Positions 1 through 7,421 of a stretch of DNA of 64,000 nucleotides are shown here, piece by piece. The DNA comes from Thermococcus sp. MAR1 (lineage in GTDB: Archaea; Methanobacteriota_B; Thermococci; Thermococcales; Thermococcaceae): NCBI RefSeq assembly GCF_012027305.1, contig NZ_SNUF01000001.1:1178001-1242000 (forward strand), written 5' to 3'. The notes beneath the pieces were generated by a model. The model was not told where the DNA came from, searched no databases, and saw nothing but the letters and a program-made list of their open reading frames with translations. Position 1 is the stretch's first letter, and each line of letters starts with the position of its first letter. Made by a program: the position numbers and the translations under genes.

Positions 1-630
1 CCCTACGTCATAGATGACAACAACGTTGACTATCTGCCCCTAACGGTGTCGTCTGATACGAAGCCGCCGGAAGTTGAGATAATCTCTCCGGAGAACACGA
101 CCTACTACCAGAACGTCACAGAAATCAAAGTTAGGGCAAGTGACGATCACGTGGTTGAAAAGGTCATGGCATTGGTTGACGGCTCAACGTGGATCACCCT
201 AGAATTCGATGGCGAGTACTACACGGCAAAAATAACCCTGGGAGAGGGACATCACGCCATAGAAGTTTATGCGTATGATGCCGCTGGAAACGTCAACTCA
301 ACTGGGGTTGAGTTCACCGTGGTGGTCAAAACCGCCAGCAGTTGGCAGGGAACGGCTCAGGTGTCGTTCGTAGCTCTGACCTACATATACTACCAGTGGT
401 ACCACAGGACGCTTGAGGAATTCAACGTCCTGTACAACAGCTCTGCCCAGAACCTCGACAACGAGACCCTCGCAAGGATAAAAGACCTCCTTGTCCTCGC
501 GAAGAAAGAGTACCTCTGGGTTGAAGAGCACTGTCCAAATCTAACTGCAGCGGACGTTAGGGCCTTCATACACATGCGAAAGGCGTATATATACATCAAA
601 AAAGCCCTTGAGCTCCTTGGGGCTCCATAA
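1..630 (+). CDS. C-terminal part of a secreted beta-helix/Ig-like surface protein (5' end outside window)
   Basis: The reading frame is open from base 1, so the gene begins upstream. The first residues (PYVIDDNNVDYLPLT) match the closing rung typical of archaeal right-handed parallel beta-helix (NosD-like) repeats. Next comes an Ig-like domain starting DTKPPEVEIISP and ending about residue 108, a fold common in extracellular archaeal proteins. The last 90 residues are helical, with a core of YYQWYHRTLEEFNVLY, DNETLA and a late RKA. This module recurs at the end of the secreted protein at 55710-56741. Several N-x-S/T sequons fit an extracellular location. No transmembrane anchor or CGP-CTERM tail is present at the C-terminus. 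The substrate or role cannot be told from this fragment. Confidence 0.8.
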   Translation, partial: PYVIDDNNVDYLPLTVSSDTKPPEVEIISPENTTYYQNVTEIKVRASDDHVVEKVMALVDGSTWITLEFDGEYYTAKITLGEGHHAIEVYAYDAAGNVNSTGVEFTVVVKTASSWQGTAQVSFVALTYIYYQWYHRTLEEFNVLYNSSAQNLDNETLARIKDLLVLAKKEYLWVEEHCPNLTAADVRAFIHMRKAYIYIKKALELLGAP

Positions 631-631
631 A

Positions 632-650
632 ACCCTGTTTTTTTATTTTG
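632..650 (+). terminator. T-rich archaeal terminator
   Basis: A run dominated by T (ctgttttttta then ttttg) follows the stop codon of the first gene directly. Archaeal RNA polymerase terminates on such T tracts without needing a hairpin. Confidence 0.55.
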
Positions 651-707
651 TCTCATTGGCACAGTTTGTCTGGCACTGCTTGGTTATTTGCCAAGGTAGA
701 ATACGAT

Positions 708-719
708 GAATATAAAAAT
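708..719 (+). promoter_or_regulatory. TATA box for the STAND regulator gene
   Basis: The sequence gaatataaaaat lies about 40 bases before the GTG chosen as start of the next gene. Transcription starting some 25 bases downstream would give a leader of only 10-15 bases containing AGGTG as ribosome binding site. Confidence 0.5.
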
Positions 720-752
720 GTGCTGTGCTTAACTTGGAGTCAGGTGTTGCTC

Positions 753-3026
753 GTGAACGCCTCCAGTCTAATTAAGTTACTGTCCAACGAGACCAACCTT
801 GAGATACTCTCCGTCCTCAGATCCGGCTCATTTAATCCGCGAGAGCTTGCCCGAATACTGGGAAGGGATGAAACAGACGTCTCAAGGCGTTTAAGGGCGA
901 TGGAGAGAGCTGGTCTCGTCGAGGGCAGGTGGGTCCGGATTAGGGGGAAAAACGTCAAGGTATATTCCCTCAAGGTTGATGGAATTGAGATAAGGTTTGA
1001 GCCGGGGGAGGTACTCATCAGCACTTCAAAGGGAGACCGATACGAGGTTCCCCTATTGGAGAGCAGGCATCCCCTTGTTGATATATTCGTTGGGCGGGAA
1101 AAAGAAATTGACCTAATCACCTCCTCCGAGAAGAGCGTTATAGTAATCTACGGAATAGCTGGGATTGGAAAAACAGCCCTGGCGGCGAAGCTTTTTAGTG
1201 ATGCATTCTGGTACCAGATGAGTGAAGGAGATAGTCTTGACTACTTTGCCTGGCAGGTTGGGCTGTTCCTTAACTCTCTCGGCTATGATGCCCTTCTCGA
1301 GTATTTAAGAGCCGGAGGGAGGGAAGAGAGGGACATCTTTGAGCTGCTCCTTGATGGGGTTGAGAAAAGCTCGGCAAAGATCGTTATTGATGACCTCCAC
1401 AAATGCAGGGATGAGAGGATACTCCACCTGCTTGCATTCCTCTCCGAGAAGCTCGATAAGGGGAAGCTGGTGGTGACCTCAAGGGAGAAACCAAACCTTG
1501 GTTTGAATGCCCTCTACATACGTCTATCCGGCCTAAGCCTGAAGGAGGCGTATTCACTGATAAAAGCCAAAGGCATCAACGTAAGCTCTGAGGAGTTTGC
1601 TGAGATATACCAGGTAACGTTTGGTCACCCCCTCGCCCTGACTCTTTTTTCTGAAGCCTACGATGTGGGAAAGGAGTTCAAACGAGAGAGCTTCTTTGAT
1701 TTTATCCTGAGCGAGGTTTATGAAAAGCTAAGGGAAAACGAGAGACTCTTGCTTCAGATCATGTCTCTTTTTGATGAACCCCTTGAATACGACGAAATAA
1801 GGGCACTCTACGATAAAAGAAACGTTTTTTCTGTCCTGCATTCCCTCCTGAACAAGGGGCTCATCGAGAGAAGGGGGAACCTTTATTTCGTCCACGACCT
1901 CATCAGGGGCTTTTTGAGTGAAGTTAGGGAGGTTGATGAGGCTAAACTTTACTCAAAGTACATAGGGTTTCTCCTGGAGAAGAACAACGCCAGGGACTTT
2001 TTGAAGGCCTTCAAGTACGCGGTAAAGCTCAAGGATGATGAGATCATCAAAAGGCTCGTTGAGCTGAGGTTGAGAAAATTCAAGCGGATCATCCAGGATT
2101 TCCCCGATGCCTATCTGAACGTCCTATCCACCATAAAAGACAACCCCTACGTTAAGGAGGAGCTCGCCAACATTTACTTCCAAAAGGGCTTCTTCGAGAA
2201 GGCCCTCAGACTGTGGCTTGAAATCAAGGACGAACTGGAAGGGATTCACAAAGCCGATGTGCTGAGCTCTTTGGTGGATGTTTACACAGAGCTCAACAAG
2301 CTTGATGAAAGCAAAAAATATCTCAAAGAGCTTGAAAAGATGAAAGAGAGCATGAACGACGCGGAGGTTGACTTCTGGTACTTTGTGGAGCTCACCAAGC
2401 TGAACTTCTACCTTGGAAAGCCTGAAGAGGCCCTCAAAAGTGCCTTCAATGAGCTGAAGGTCGTTAGAAAACTCGGAGCTTTTCCCGAGTTTGAAAGCCT
2501 CGTTCTCCTCCACATGGGGGACATACACGTTGAGCTGGAACGGTACAGGGAGAGCCTGAAGTACTACTCTCAAGCTTTAGAGCTCGCAAGGGCGTACAGC
2601 CTGTCCTTCATGGAGCATCTCACGCTCTTCGAGCTCTCCAAGGCATATTACCTCCTTGGGGACTATAAGAAGGCTGTTGAGCATGCCGCGGGGGCAGGAG
2701 ACTATTTCTTAAGGGTTAGGAACTATCGGAGGGCCGTTGATGCTCTCGCTTACAGGTGTTTCTCATATATTGCCCTTGGAGAGCTCGAAAGGGCCCAAAA
2801 CGATGCGAGGGAAATGATAAGAATCGCCCAGAGCACCGGCTATCCACTTGGGTGGGCAGGGTACATAGCTTTAGCTGCAGTTGAAAACCTCAGAGGTGGA
2901 AACTTCAAAGAATATCTCAACATCGGAAGGGAAAAACTAAAGGAATACCCAAGACTCTATGGGGCGGTTCTTAAAGAGCTCGAAAGGGTTTTTGAAGTCT
3001 CAAAGATACTTCCGCAGGAGGGTTAG
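753..3026 (+). CDS. STAND-type NTPase regulator: ArsR-like winged helix, P-loop NTPase, TPR repeats
   Basis: About 757 residues. The N-terminal 75 residues are a winged-helix DNA-binding domain (LSNETNLEILSVLRSG, then FNPRELARILGRDETDVSRR). A P-loop NTPase follows with Walker A GIAGIGKTALA and Walker B KIVIDDLHK, preceded by the FVGREKEID box seen in NB-ARC/MalT-like ATPases. The last 350 residues are helical repeats of TPR type (for example ALRLWLEIKDEL and ESLKYYSQALELA). This is the layout of STAND signal-transduction ATPases, where ligand binding to the repeats drives ATP-dependent oligomerisation. A longer frame back to 648 exists, but the TATA box at 708-719 places the RNA start inside it, so I chose GTG 753 preceded by AGGTG. 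The gene stands alone and its targets are unknown. Confidence 0.8.
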   Translation: MNASSLIKLLSNETNLEILSVLRSGSFNPRELARILGRDETDVSRRLRAMERAGLVEGRWVRIRGKNVKVYSLKVDGIEIRFEPGEVLISTSKGDRYEVPLLESRHPLVDIFVGREKEIDLITSSEKSVIVIYGIAGIGKTALAAKLFSDAFWYQMSEGDSLDYFAWQVGLFLNSLGYDALLEYLRAGGREERDIFELLLDGVEKSSAKIVIDDLHKCRDERILHLLAFLSEKLDKGKLVVTSREKPNLGLNALYIRLSGLSLKEAYSLIKAKGINVSSEEFAEIYQVTFGHPLALTLFSEAYDVGKEFKRESFFDFILSEVYEKLRENERLLLQIMSLFDEPLEYDEIRALYDKRNVFSVLHSLLNKGLIERRGNLYFVHDLIRGFLSEVREVDEAKLYSKYIGFLLEKNNARDFLKAFKYAVKLKDDEIIKRLVELRLRKFKRIIQDFPDAYLNVLSTIKDNPYVKEELANIYFQKGFFEKALRLWLEIKDELEGIHKADVLSSLVDVYTELNKLDESKKYLKELEKMKESMNDAEVDFWYFVELTKLNFYLGKPEEALKSAFNELKVVRKLGAFPEFESLVLLHMGDIHVELERYRESLKYYSQALELARAYSLSFMEHLTLFELSKAYYLLGDYKKAVEHAAGAGDYFLRVRNYRRAVDALAYRCFSYIALGELERAQNDAREMIRIAQSTGYPLGWAGYIALAAVENLRGGNFKEYLNIGREKLKEYPRLYGAVLKELERVFEVSKILPQEG

Positions 3027-3149
3027 TCTTTTTAATATGGAACTTTGAGGATATACACCAGGGGCGATGAAGAGTTTAACCCCTCCCGATGGGGTTTGTT
3101 CCCCGTATGAGGAAGCGGTCCCCCCTCGAGCCCCTTTGGAGGTGAAAGT
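3027..3149 (+). promoter_or_regulatory. Promoter and structured leader of the MBL hydrolase gene
   Basis: A TATA-like stretch (ctttttaatatgg) directly follows the STAND gene stop. RNA starting about 25 bases later would carry a leader near 90 bases, long for this organism. The leader holds a 6-bp hairpin, AACCCC at 3078-3083 pairing with GGGGTT at 3091-3096, and then GGAGGTG as ribosome binding site before the GTG start. No known riboswitch class is recognisable. Confidence 0.4.
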
Positions 3150-3866
3150 GTGAGGATAAGCTCCATTGAGGAGTTTCCGCGGGAGCTGGTTCCGGTTGAG
3201 ATTCCGCCACACACGGTCATGCTCCGGGGCATAGGCTGGGACTCCAACGTTTACCTCGTTAAGGACGGTAGCGAAGCGCTCATAGTCGATACAGGCACCG
3301 GCGTTAACTGGCACGTTTACACTGAAATCTGGGAGAGGGAAGGTTACCTCAACGGCGTTGAGAAGGTCACGATATTCAACACCCACGAACACTTCGACCA
3401 CGTTGGTGGAAACTCCGTCCTGAAGGACTGGCTGGAGGGGAAGGGGATAAAAGTTCTCTTCGCGGCTCACGAGGTCACGGCAAAAACTCTGGAGAAGGGA
3501 GACGACTACGTGATTCTGGCCTATTCCTACGGGAGGAAGTTCGAGCCTGGAAAGGTTGATATCCATCTAAAAGATGGGGAGATCCTCAGGATAGGCTCAC
3601 TGGGGCTGGAGCTGATCCACACGCCCGGCCACACCGCGGGAAGCTCGTGCCTTTACCTTAATGACGAGGTTAAGCTCATGTTCACAGGGGATACGGTATT
3701 CAAGGGGACCGTTGGCAGGACGGATTTGCCAACCGGAAACGGCTGGAAGCTCCAGGAGAGCCTCGAGAGGCTCAGGGATTACGATGTTGACTTCGGCCTT
3801 CCGGGGCACGGTTGGGTCATAAAGGACTGGAGAAAGAACATCGACGAAATCCTGGGGTGGCTCTAA
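3150..3866 (+). CDS. Metallo-beta-lactamase fold hydrolase (glyoxalase II-like)
   Basis: The 238-residue protein has the full set of MBL metal ligands: NTHEHFDHVGG around residue 80, HTPGHT, FTGDTVF and a final GLPGHG. Together these bind two metal ions for hydrolysis of thioesters, lactams or phosphodiesters. It is close in size and motifs to archaeal glyoxalase II-like proteins (hydroxyacylglutathione hydrolase superfamily), but archaea of this group lack glutathione, so the substrate is uncertain. It begins with GTG behind a strong GGAGGTG site. The stop overlaps the start of the next gene (TAATG), indicating translational coupling. Confidence 0.88.
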   Translation: MRISSIEEFPRELVPVEIPPHTVMLRGIGWDSNVYLVKDGSEALIVDTGTGVNWHVYTEIWEREGYLNGVEKVTIFNTHEHFDHVGGNSVLKDWLEGKGIKVLFAAHEVTAKTLEKGDDYVILAYSYGRKFEPGKVDIHLKDGEILRIGSLGLELIHTPGHTAGSSCLYLNDEVKLMFTGDTVFKGTVGRTDLPTGNGWKLQESLERLRDYDVDFGLPGHGWVIKDWRKNIDEILGWL

Positions 3867-4111
3867 TGCGGAAGGGCTCTGTGAAGGAGGTTCTGGCAAA
3901 GATAAAGTATGACCCGCGGGAGAATGAGAGCGACTACTACATAGTCATCGAGCACCGCGGAGCTTATGGCGATGTCAAGAAAATCCCCGTCGAAATGATA
4001 GAGCTCGGGCACGGCTATTTCTTTGTCGGGGAGGCTCAGATACCGTACCATCGGATTTTGAAGGTCGTTAGAAAGGATGGGAAGGTAATATGGGAGACAA
4101 GAAAGCTCTAA
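3866..4111 (+). CDS. DUF504 / MJ1316-type small protein (UPF0248)
   Basis: This 81-residue protein starts at the ATG sharing a base with the stop of the MBL gene. The sequence from MRKGSVKEVLAKIKYDP through IPYHRILKVVRKDG to VIWETRKL is the hallmark of the DUF504 family, whose fold is also called the MJ1316 RNA cyclic-group end recognition domain. A role with RNA ends is suggested from that family relation, not shown here. A longer frame upstream lies inside the MBL gene and is unlikely. It ends one base before the convergent ferritin-like gene. Confidence 0.8.
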   Translation: MRKGSVKEVLAKIKYDPRENESDYYIVIEHRGAYGDVKKIPVEMIELGHGYFFVGEAQIPYHRILKVVRKDGKVIWETRKL

Positions 4112-5086
4112 TCAGGAAACCTGCCTGAGCTCCGAGGTTAGGAGCGCCCACTCGCGAGGACTGAACGCGTCCTTAACTGCCGTGGCCAGGATGTAGCCGT
4201 CGTAGAGGAGGGCACAGTCCTTCAGGTAAAGCACTACATCCATCATGCTCCTGAAACCAAGTTCAAGTGCAAAGTAGCCGAGATTCTGAAGGAAAACAGC
4301 GGCCCTCTCATCCCGCTCGGAGGTTTCTCTCAGAAACCTGCAGAATTTTTTCTTGAGAATTGGAATCTCATCCGGCCGGATGGAACCATCGACCTCGGTC
4401 TTGGTCACCCAGATTACTTTGATATCAGAGCCATCAAATACCTCAAGGAACTTCTCTGGCTTTTCTCTAATCGCGGCTGAAAGACGAACACCGCTATGGA
4501 TTAGGTCTATGAGGAAGTACTTGGCCTTCAGCTCATCGGTGAAGAGGTATCCACCAGGCTCAAGCTTTTCAGGGATTATCTCTTTCTCCTCAAGGGAGAG
4601 TATAAGCTCGTACATTTTTCTAATTGCTGTGTAGTGCTCCTCCTCCATTGCGGCCAGGTTGAGCGCGAATGCCCTTGTGTCTTCGTCCCTGGCGACCTTG
4701 GCCAGAAGTTCGTAGGTTTTCTTGGCGAACAACTCGCTTTCCATGCAGTACTTGAGGGCCGATATGTAGTCCTCGACGCTCTCGAACTCCGGATAGAACG
4801 GAGCCACCTCCACGGGGGGAGCCTCAACCTTCACCGGCTCCTCGTTGGGGTACATCTTCTTGAAGAGACCGTACAGCCAGTCATGATGGCCCTTGCTGTC
4901 CTCGCTCATTTTGATGAACAGCGCCTTAACGCTGGCTCTCTTGGCCTTTTCGGCGAGTTTGGCATAGTACTTCGCCTCTTCTTCCTCGTTGAAGATGGCG
5001 TAGCTTAAAAGCTCCTTCGGAGACTTATTCCTAAGCGCCTCCACTATCTCGTGCATACTGATCGTTGGGATATTTTCGTTTTCCAT
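4112..5086 (-). CDS. Ferritin-like di-iron domain fused to DUF835
   Basis: The 324-residue protein has two parts. Residues 20-165 are a rubrerythrin/ferritin-like four-helix bundle with repeated acidic-His motifs (IFNEEEEAKYYAKLAEKA, EDSKGHHDW, CMESELFAKKTYELLA, MEEEHYTAIRKMYE) that can hold a di-iron centre. Residues 180-324 match DUF835 of Thermococcales (GYLFTDELKAKYFLIDLIHSG, VIWVTKTE, LGYFALELGFRSMMDVVLYLKD). DUF835 is usually found alone or attached to membrane or sensory modules. The pairing suggests an oxidative-stress or iron sensor rather than a storage protein, but that is inference. It is divergent from tatD. Confidence 0.75.
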   Translation of the reverse strand: MENENIPTISMHEIVEALRNKSPKELLSYAIFNEEEEAKYYAKLAEKAKRASVKALFIKMSEDSKGHHDWLYGLFKKMYPNEEPVKVEAPPVEVAPFYPEFESVEDYISALKYCMESELFAKKTYELLAKVARDEDTRAFALNLAAMEEEHYTAIRKMYELILSLEEKEIIPEKLEPGGYLFTDELKAKYFLIDLIHSGVRLSAAIREKPEKFLEVFDGSDIKVIWVTKTEVDGSIRPDEIPILKKKFCRFLRETSERDERAAVFLQNLGYFALELGFRSMMDVVLYLKDCALLYDGYILATAVKDAFSPREWALLTSELRQVS

Positions 5087-5159
5087 GATATTTTGACCTC
5101 CGTTGAATAATCACCCAAACAACGGAAAAGCTTTTCTATCCAGCCATGAAGCGAGAAAC

Positions 5160-5918
5160 ATGCTTGATGCCCATGCACATTTCGAGTTTTACAAAAAGGA
5201 CGCACCGCGTATGATAGAGGAGTGCAGAGAAAAGCTGACTGCCGTTGTGGACTCCATAACCGAGTACCGCAAAGCCCACGTCTGGAAGAGCTGGGAAATG
5301 TTGAAACCATACTTCGGATTCATCTTCCCTACCCTTGGCTATCATCCGAACGAGGCTCGGCGCGGCAACTGGGAGAAGGTGAAGAAGGTTGAGGAATTCA
5401 TCCTGGCCCGCAGGGACGAGATAGTGGCAATAGGCGAGATAGGGCTGGACTACCACTACGCGGAAAACGAAACTCAGAGGGAGAACCAGAGGAAAATTTT
5501 CCTGCATTTCCTGGGGCTCGCCGCTGAACTCAACCTCCCCGTGGTGATACACGCCAGAGAGGCCGAAAGGGAGGCCTTCGAACTCGTCCAGAGAGTTGGA
5601 GTTGAGGCTTACTTCCACTCCTTCGCGGGGAGCGTCGAGCTGGCCAGGGAGATAGCAGAAAACGGGCACCCCATCGGGATAAACACCGGAATAGTCTTCA
5701 TTCCCGAAGTAAGGGCGGTTGCAGAGGCCCTGGAAATCGAAAACATGCTGGTGGAAACTGACGCGCCCTACATGAGCCCGGTAAAGGGGCGGAGGAACAC
5801 TCCATGCAACGTCCAAGTTGCCATTGAGGAGGTGGCAAAGCTTAAAGGAATCGACTTCGAGGAAGTCGAGAGTATAACCGAAAGGAACGCCGTGAGCTTC
5901 TTCGGTTTGAAGCTCTAG
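5160..5918 (+). CDS. TatD-family metal-dependent hydrolase
   Basis: The 252-residue protein starts MLDAHAHFEF, giving the HxH metal motif at its N-terminus. Further TatD motifs are GEIGLDYHYA, PVVIHAREA, AYFHSFAGS and LVETDAPYMSP, completing the amidohydrolase (TIM barrel) metal site. TatD proteins are Mg-dependent 3'-5' nucleases or deacylases. The frame is open upstream to 5103, but homologues start at the M before LDAHAH. A TATA-like aaagctttt lies about 25-30 bases upstream, so the transcript may be nearly leaderless. It is followed 11 bases later by a small gene that is probably co-transcribed. Confidence 0.85.
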   Translation: MLDAHAHFEFYKKDAPRMIEECREKLTAVVDSITEYRKAHVWKSWEMLKPYFGFIFPTLGYHPNEARRGNWEKVKKVEEFILARRDEIVAIGEIGLDYHYAENETQRENQRKIFLHFLGLAAELNLPVVIHAREAEREAFELVQRVGVEAYFHSFAGSVELAREIAENGHPIGINTGIVFIPEVRAVAEALEIENMLVETDAPYMSPVKGRRNTPCNVQVAIEEVAKLKGIDFEEVESITERNAVSFFGLKL

Positions 5919-5929
5919 GAGGTGTTGAG

Positions 5930-6229
5930 ATGGACGTTCCTGAGATTGGAGAACTGAGGGAGCTGTGCGAGAAACTCGGAGAAACGAGCCTTGTCGGGAG
6001 GATAGACTCATTCGTGGCACTCAACGAGGGACTTGAGAGCAAGAAGGGGAAGGAGTTCATAGAGGTCTCCCTTCTCGGCTTCGCGGAGGGCATCCTCGTG
6101 AGCCTGATGAGAAAGTATCCGGAGAACAAAAAGGTGAGCGAGCTCTTGGAAAGGGTCAGCGAAAGGAGGGCCGAGCTCGACGCCAAATTCAGGAAGCCAA
6201 AGCCGCCGATCTTTGAAAACATGGAGTAA
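5930..6229 (+). CDS. Small helical protein, probably DUF3216
   Basis: This 99-residue, soluble, mostly helical protein (ELRELCEKLGETSLVGRIDSF, then GFAEGILVSLMRKYPENKK) resembles the Thermococcales-only family DUF3216 from memory. GGAGGTG sits just before the ATG and the gene follows tatD by 11 bases, so it is likely in the same transcript. It contains no catalytic motif that I can recognise. Its function is unknown. Confidence 0.65.
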   Translation: MDVPEIGELRELCEKLGETSLVGRIDSFVALNEGLESKKGKEFIEVSLLGFAEGILVSLMRKYPENKKVSELLERVSERRAELDAKFRKPKPPIFENME

Positions 6230-6231
6230 AA

Positions 6232-7113
6232 TTAGAGCGCTCCTACTTCCGTGAGGGTTTTCCTTATCTCTTCGACGGCATCTTTTTCTAGGGGTAGCGA
6301 CGGGAGCCTTGGCTTTCCTGCGTTCCAGCCCCTAAGCTCCATGGCTGCCTTTATGGCACTAATCTGGCTGTATCTCTTCACGACGACCTCGTTGACGAGA
6401 TTTATCTTGAGCTGGAGCTCCCTCGCCTTCCGGTGGTCTTTCTCTTTAAATGCCCTGTAGAGTTCGGCGCAGAACTCTGGAACGACGTTGGCGACGGCCA
6501 CGACGGCGCCGTGCGCCCCAATGACCCACGAGGGATACATAACGTCGGCAGTTCCCGCGAGGACAGTAAATTTATCCCCCATGCGTCTCAGGAGCTCTGC
6601 TATTCTTCCCATGTTCGCGCTCGAATCCTTTATGCCGATTACGTTTGAATGCTCTTCGGCAAGCCTTTCGATAACGTCCAGCGGGATGTTGATTCCAGTG
6701 AATTTTGGGACGTTGTAGAGGAGTATCTCGCCGTCGAGCTTGTCGGCAAGCAGTGAATAGTGCGCATAAAGCTCCTCTGGAGAAGGCTTGAAGTAGTAGG
6801 GAGGGCCAATGAGAAGGGCATTTGCACCGAGGTCAAGGAGGGCCTTTCCAAGGCGCAGTGTTTCTCGAGTTGAATTTTCAGTTGCACCCCCTATCACGGG
6901 AAGGGAGGCCTCATCCAGGACAACCTCAACAAGCCAAAGCTTCTCCTCGAAGCTCAGGTACGGAAACTCACCGTTGCTCCCCAGCGTCACGAGGCCGCTG
7001 AGGCCGGCATCCTCGAAGCGGTGAACCAGCTCCCTCAGGGCTTCTTCGTTTATGTTCCCATCTTCACCGAAGGGGGTGACGTGCGGAACGAAGAGTCCCC
7101 TCAGCATAGGCAT
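6232..7113 (-). CDS. Dihydrodipicolinate synthase/KDG aldolase family lyase
   Basis: The roughly 293-residue TIM-barrel aldolase shows the DapA family signature TLGSNGEFPYLS, the catalytic tyrosine in LLYNVPKFTG and the Schiff-base lysine in VIGIKDSSANMG. The family condenses or cleaves pyruvate with aldehydes. Thermococcales do not all make lysine through diaminopimelate, so a 2-keto-3-deoxy sugar acid aldolase or N-acetylneuraminate lyase-like role is as likely as DapA. The frame is open to 7206, but homologues start near MPMLRGLFVPHVTPF. I used the ATG at 7113; the ATG at 7107 is an alternative. A weak A/T box (ctttaatt) about 30 bases upstream fits a leaderless start. Confidence 0.78.
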   Translation of the reverse strand: MPMLRGLFVPHVTPFGEDGNINEEALRELVHRFEDAGLSGLVTLGSNGEFPYLSFEEKLWLVEVVLDEASLPVIGGATENSTRETLRLGKALLDLGANALLIGPPYYFKPSPEELYAHYSLLADKLDGEILLYNVPKFTGINIPLDVIERLAEEHSNVIGIKDSSANMGRIAELLRRMGDKFTVLAGTADVMYPSWVIGAHGAVVAVANVVPEFCAELYRAFKEKDHRKARELQLKINLVNEVVVKRYSQISAIKAAMELRGWNAGKPRLPSLPLEKDAVEEIRKTLTEVGAL

Positions 7114-7421
7114 CGTAGGGTTTGGGGCCCCACTGGAATTAAAGGTTGTGGTATCGAACCCACGTTTCCTGATATGGGCACTTGAATACATTTTTAGGTG
7201 CACCATTGGGCAATTTATTGCCCAAAAATGGATAAAACAGGTCTAATTGGAACATCTCTAAGAACTTGGATAACACCCAAAGATTATTATACGATGAACG
7301 CGTTACTTATGGCAATAATATCGTAACTGGTGAGAGGAGACGACCGTTTGAAGTTTGTATGGGGGATTTAAATCCGTTGTAGGCCCCCGGTTGGTGTCTC
7401 TTCTTGCCGGGGGTGATGAGA
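7114..7421. promoter_or_regulatory. Divergent intergenic region with three inverted repeats
   Basis: No gene is seen in these 308 bases. A perfect inverted repeat, TTGGGCAA at 7206-7213 and TTGCCCAA at 7218-7225, lies upstream of the aldolase gene and looks like an operator. A 12-bp palindrome, GGATTTAAATCC at 7364-7375, contains the TATA box of the secreted-protein gene on the plus strand. CCCCCGG at 7384-7390 and CCGGGGG at 7407-7413 form another inverted repeat that spans the expected RNA start and reaches the ribosome binding site. These are candidate binding sites for regulators not identified here. Confidence 0.5.

Noticed and set aside
7150-7166. GGTTCGATACC-like T-arm of a tRNA on the minus strand
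   Set aside because: Only a 4-bp stem with an 8-base loop forms, and no acceptor, D or anticodon arm can be found around it. It is probably chance or, at most, a tiny tRNA remnant.
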